DNA from: Bdellovibrio sp.
Lineage (GTDB): Bacteria > Myxococcota > SpSt-1050
Reading direction: 5' to 3'
Length of the DNA stretch: 18,217 nt
NCBI GenBank assembly: GCA_020725805.1
Contig: DYEF01000083.1
Span: 1 to 18,217 of the forward strand
This document shows, piece by piece, positions 16,433 through 18,217 of the stretch. Below the pieces are notes generated by a model. That model saw only the letters and a program-made list of their open reading frames with translations. It had not been told where the DNA came from and ran no database searches. A program made the translations under genes and the position numbers. Numbering within the stretch: position 1 is the stretch's first letter; each line of letters begins with the position of its first letter.

Positions 16433-17994
16433 CACTTTACAGGTTTCAGAATTCCGAAACCGAATCTCCTTATATGGTTTATGTGAATTCCCCGGCATTG
16501 GGAAAAGTAGATACATTTATTGCATCTGAGAGATTTATGGTAATTTCTGTTCAGAAGAAAATCCTCTGCAATATTCGAAAGGACAAAGCCGTTTTCATCG
16601 ATAAAATCCGACCTGAAGAAATAGAAGTGTTCTCTGTAGTGCTCCCTTGAAATACATCTCGGAAGATTGGATATACAGAGATTCTGCTGTTTTATTACTC
16701 TTTTAACCGACTGAATATCGGATATAATTTCGAATTCTGATTTCAGATCGGGTGAATTCGGGAATATCAGTTCGAGACCTTTGCGGTTTTCTGCCTTTCT
16801 GATATTCTCCTGAGTAAGGACAAGTTTTGTCTTGATTCCCCTGAGATTCAGTATATCTGCATTTTCCGATATTACAGTTCTGCACTTGGATTTCTTTATT
16901 GCCTCTTCTGTTCCGTTTAGGTCTTTGATTTTCAGAATGATATTCTTGCAGCTGTCCTCTGTTTCTTCACTGACAAATCCGAGAAGTTCCGGAGATATCA
17001 GGATTGAGGCATTATAGGAGATATGGTCGAATATTTTGTCTCTGACTCTTTTGCTTAATGGCCCTGTTATTTCGATTCGGTCAATCCTCTTTTTCAGGTA
17101 ACGGGTTCTTATCTCTATTAGAAACTCGCAGAACTCCCTTACAAAACAGTCTTCACACCTTTTTATGCTGCGGCATTCCAGAACCCCCAGATTCAGGTAT
17201 TTGCCGAATATTTCAGACCTGCCGTATATCTCGTCCATTATCTTGTGGGGGTCCTGAATATACTCTTCATTCCCTTCAAGGATATTCGGGGGAACCCTGT
17301 TGGTCCAGACTACGATATTATTTTCCTTTGCATATCCGATAGCTTCCTTTAATGCCCTTTTTTCCTCCTTGGGATTTACCTTCAGTATTTCGTAATTTTC
17401 GAGTGAGCGCCCGAAGGGTGTGAGATGCAGCAGGTCAAATTCCGCAATCTTATATCTTGTAAAGAAGAACGCAATAGTATCCCTGAGATGTTTCAGATTC
17501 AGTCTGTTCAGGACAATGTCTATTGAAATCACGATATTGTGTCTTTTCAGATTTTCGATTCCTTTTATTGTCTGCCTGAATGAACCTTTTATATCGGTAA
17601 GTCTGTCAGCAGTCCTTTCGATATGCGAATGAAAGGATATTGTTACTTCATTCAGACCCGACAGGACCGCTCTGCTGGTAAAATCGGGATAGGCAAACAT
17701 CCTGCCGTTTGAGATTATCTGAATCCATCTGAATCCTGACTTTTTTGCAAACTTAATAAGTTCTATTATGTCGGGGTGAATGGTCGGTTCTCCGCCTGAG
17801 AGGATGAGTCTTGTATATCCGGAATCAAAAGCCGATTTTATCTCCTTTTTGAGTGTCTCAGTGCCGATAATTTCTCCGTTCTGCACCTCGGAATCGTGAC
17901 AGAATATACAGTGATTATTGCATCTTTTGGTGGTTCTCAGCCAGAATCTCTTTTCTGTGGCTATCTCTTCCTTGTTGAATATATCGAGCGGCAT
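16432..17994 (-). CDS. Radical SAM protein with additional C-terminal cysteine clusters
   Basis: Predicted iron-sulfur enzyme that cleaves S-adenosylmethionine to start radical chemistry. The core motif CNNHCIFC (CxxxCxxC, residues 25, 29 and 32) is followed by LILSGGEPTIHPDI, the GGE motif that binds SAM, in a partial TIM barrel to about residue 210. Two further cysteine groups occur: CRSIKRCEDCFVREFC (about 260-275) and, at the extreme C-terminus, CNKCIYFSQCRG. Both resemble SPASM/twitch auxiliary cluster segments. The region between them (about 300-480) matches nothing I know. The 520-residue length is long for the family. The frame extends to a TTG at 18033, which would add 13 residues. 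The ATG at 17994 is preferred, though neither start has a strong Shine-Dalgarno sequence. It is the first gene of a two-gene unit. The substrate is unknown; a peptide or small-molecule modification is equally possible. Confidence 0.85.
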   Translation of the reverse strand: MPLDIFNKEEIATEKRFWLRTTKRCNNHCIFCHDSEVQNGEIIGTETLKKEIKSAFDSGYTRLILSGGEPTIHPDIIELIKFAKKSGFRWIQIISNGRMFAYPDFTSRAVLSGLNEVTISFHSHIERTADRLTDIKGSFRQTIKGIENLKRHNIVISIDIVLNRLNLKHLRDTIAFFFTRYKIAEFDLLHLTPFGRSLENYEILKVNPKEEKRALKEAIGYAKENNIVVWTNRVPPNILEGNEEYIQDPHKIMDEIYGRSEIFGKYLNLGVLECRSIKRCEDCFVREFCEFLIEIRTRYLKKRIDRIEITGPLSKRVRDKIFDHISYNASILISPELLGFVSEETEDSCKNIILKIKDLNGTEEAIKKSKCRTVISENADILNLRGIKTKLVLTQENIRKAENRKGLELIFPNSPDLKSEFEIISDIQSVKRVIKQQNLCISNLPRCISREHYREHFYFFRSDFIDENGFVLSNIAEDFLLNRNYHKSLRCNKCIYFSQCRGIHINHIRRFGFGILKPVK

Positions 17995-18094
17995 ACTTCT
18001 GTCAGATATACACCAAAATAATAATTTCTCCAAAAAAATCTTCTTTCGTTTTTTTTCGGGATTGAAGAAAACCTCAATATTTTCTGAATATACC

Positions 18095-18106
18095 CCAAAA
18101 TTTTGG
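18095..18106. promoter_or_regulatory. Perfect 12-base palindrome upstream of the radical SAM gene
   Basis: CCAAAATTTTGG is a perfect inverted repeat, flanked by TACC to the left and TA to the right, about 100 bases upstream of the radical SAM ATG. On the minus strand a TATATT box follows it directly. This fits an operator near a promoter, but no good -35 element is visible. No coding sequence is evident in the rest of 17995-18217. Confidence 0.3.
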
Positions 18107-18217
18107 TATTTTTAGAGTGTATGAGAGCAGGGATTATTGATTTTACTACTATCTAAAAGCAATCTGTCTCTCTAAGCCTCTTGTTTCCTTATGTTTGCAA
18201 GGACTATGTAAACAAAA

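Noticed and set aside
18172-18216. Open minus-strand frame at the right edge ending FVYIVLANIRKQEA
   Set aside because: It could be the tail of the next gene, but only 14 codons are visible and they carry no recognisable signature.

Overview
The window looks like chromosomal DNA of a Gram-negative bacterium of moderate GC content (below 50% by eye). It is probably a deltaproteobacterium in the old broad sense (Myxococcota, Desulfobacterota, Bdellovibrionota or an uncultured relative). This rests on a complete type IV pilus minor-pilin/PilY1 operon, a secreted enzyme with a Cys-rich module and an Asp/Ser/Thr-rich linker ending in a GCGC tail, and what looks like the C-terminus of an outer-membrane beta-barrel at the left edge. 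The assignment is inference; there is no rRNA or other marker gene here. I found no tRNA, rRNA, CRISPR array, insertion sequence or phage gene.

Layout, left to right. Positions 1-60 are probably the last codons of a truncated plus-strand outer-membrane protein gene. Positions 207-2438 hold two minus-strand genes: a ten-helix DMT/EamA transporter followed by a PAS-PAS-GGDEF diguanylate cyclase. Positions 2660-5308 hold two plus-strand genes: a secreted clan GH-A-like glycoside hydrolase with a CBM9-like module, and a small YkvA (DUF1232) membrane protein. A PLP-dependent aminotransferase (5312-6490, minus) converges on them with a 3-base gap. Positions 6491-6966 are a divergent intergenic region.

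Positions 6967-14189 form the main operon: three prepilins (FimT/GspH-like, PilV-like, PilW-like), a PilX-like protein and a 1299-residue PilY1-like adhesin. The genes overlap or are closely spaced, and nearly all have good ribosome binding sites. A 16-codon open reading frame (14139-14189) with a near-ideal Shine-Dalgarno sequence follows pilY1 and lies just before a strong intrinsic terminator (14201-14243). These products are expected to form the priming and adhesive tip complex of a type IVa pilus. The major pilin and the assembly motor are not in the window.

Positions 14252-15304 encode a membrane-anchored SGNH/GDSL-type hydrolase whose GTG start lies 8 bases beyond the terminator. On the opposite strand, 15305-17994 is a two-gene unit joined by a TGATG stop/start overlap: a radical SAM protein with additional cysteine clusters, then a 375-residue protein that may have a nucleotidyltransferase-like N-terminal half. 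The function of this pair is unknown to me. The right edge (17995-18217) is AT-rich upstream DNA with a 12-base perfect palindrome.

The least explained elements are the 16-residue Pro/Lys/Arg-rich microprotein at the end of the pilus operon, the altered metal site and Cys-rich insertion of PilY1, and the radical SAM pair.
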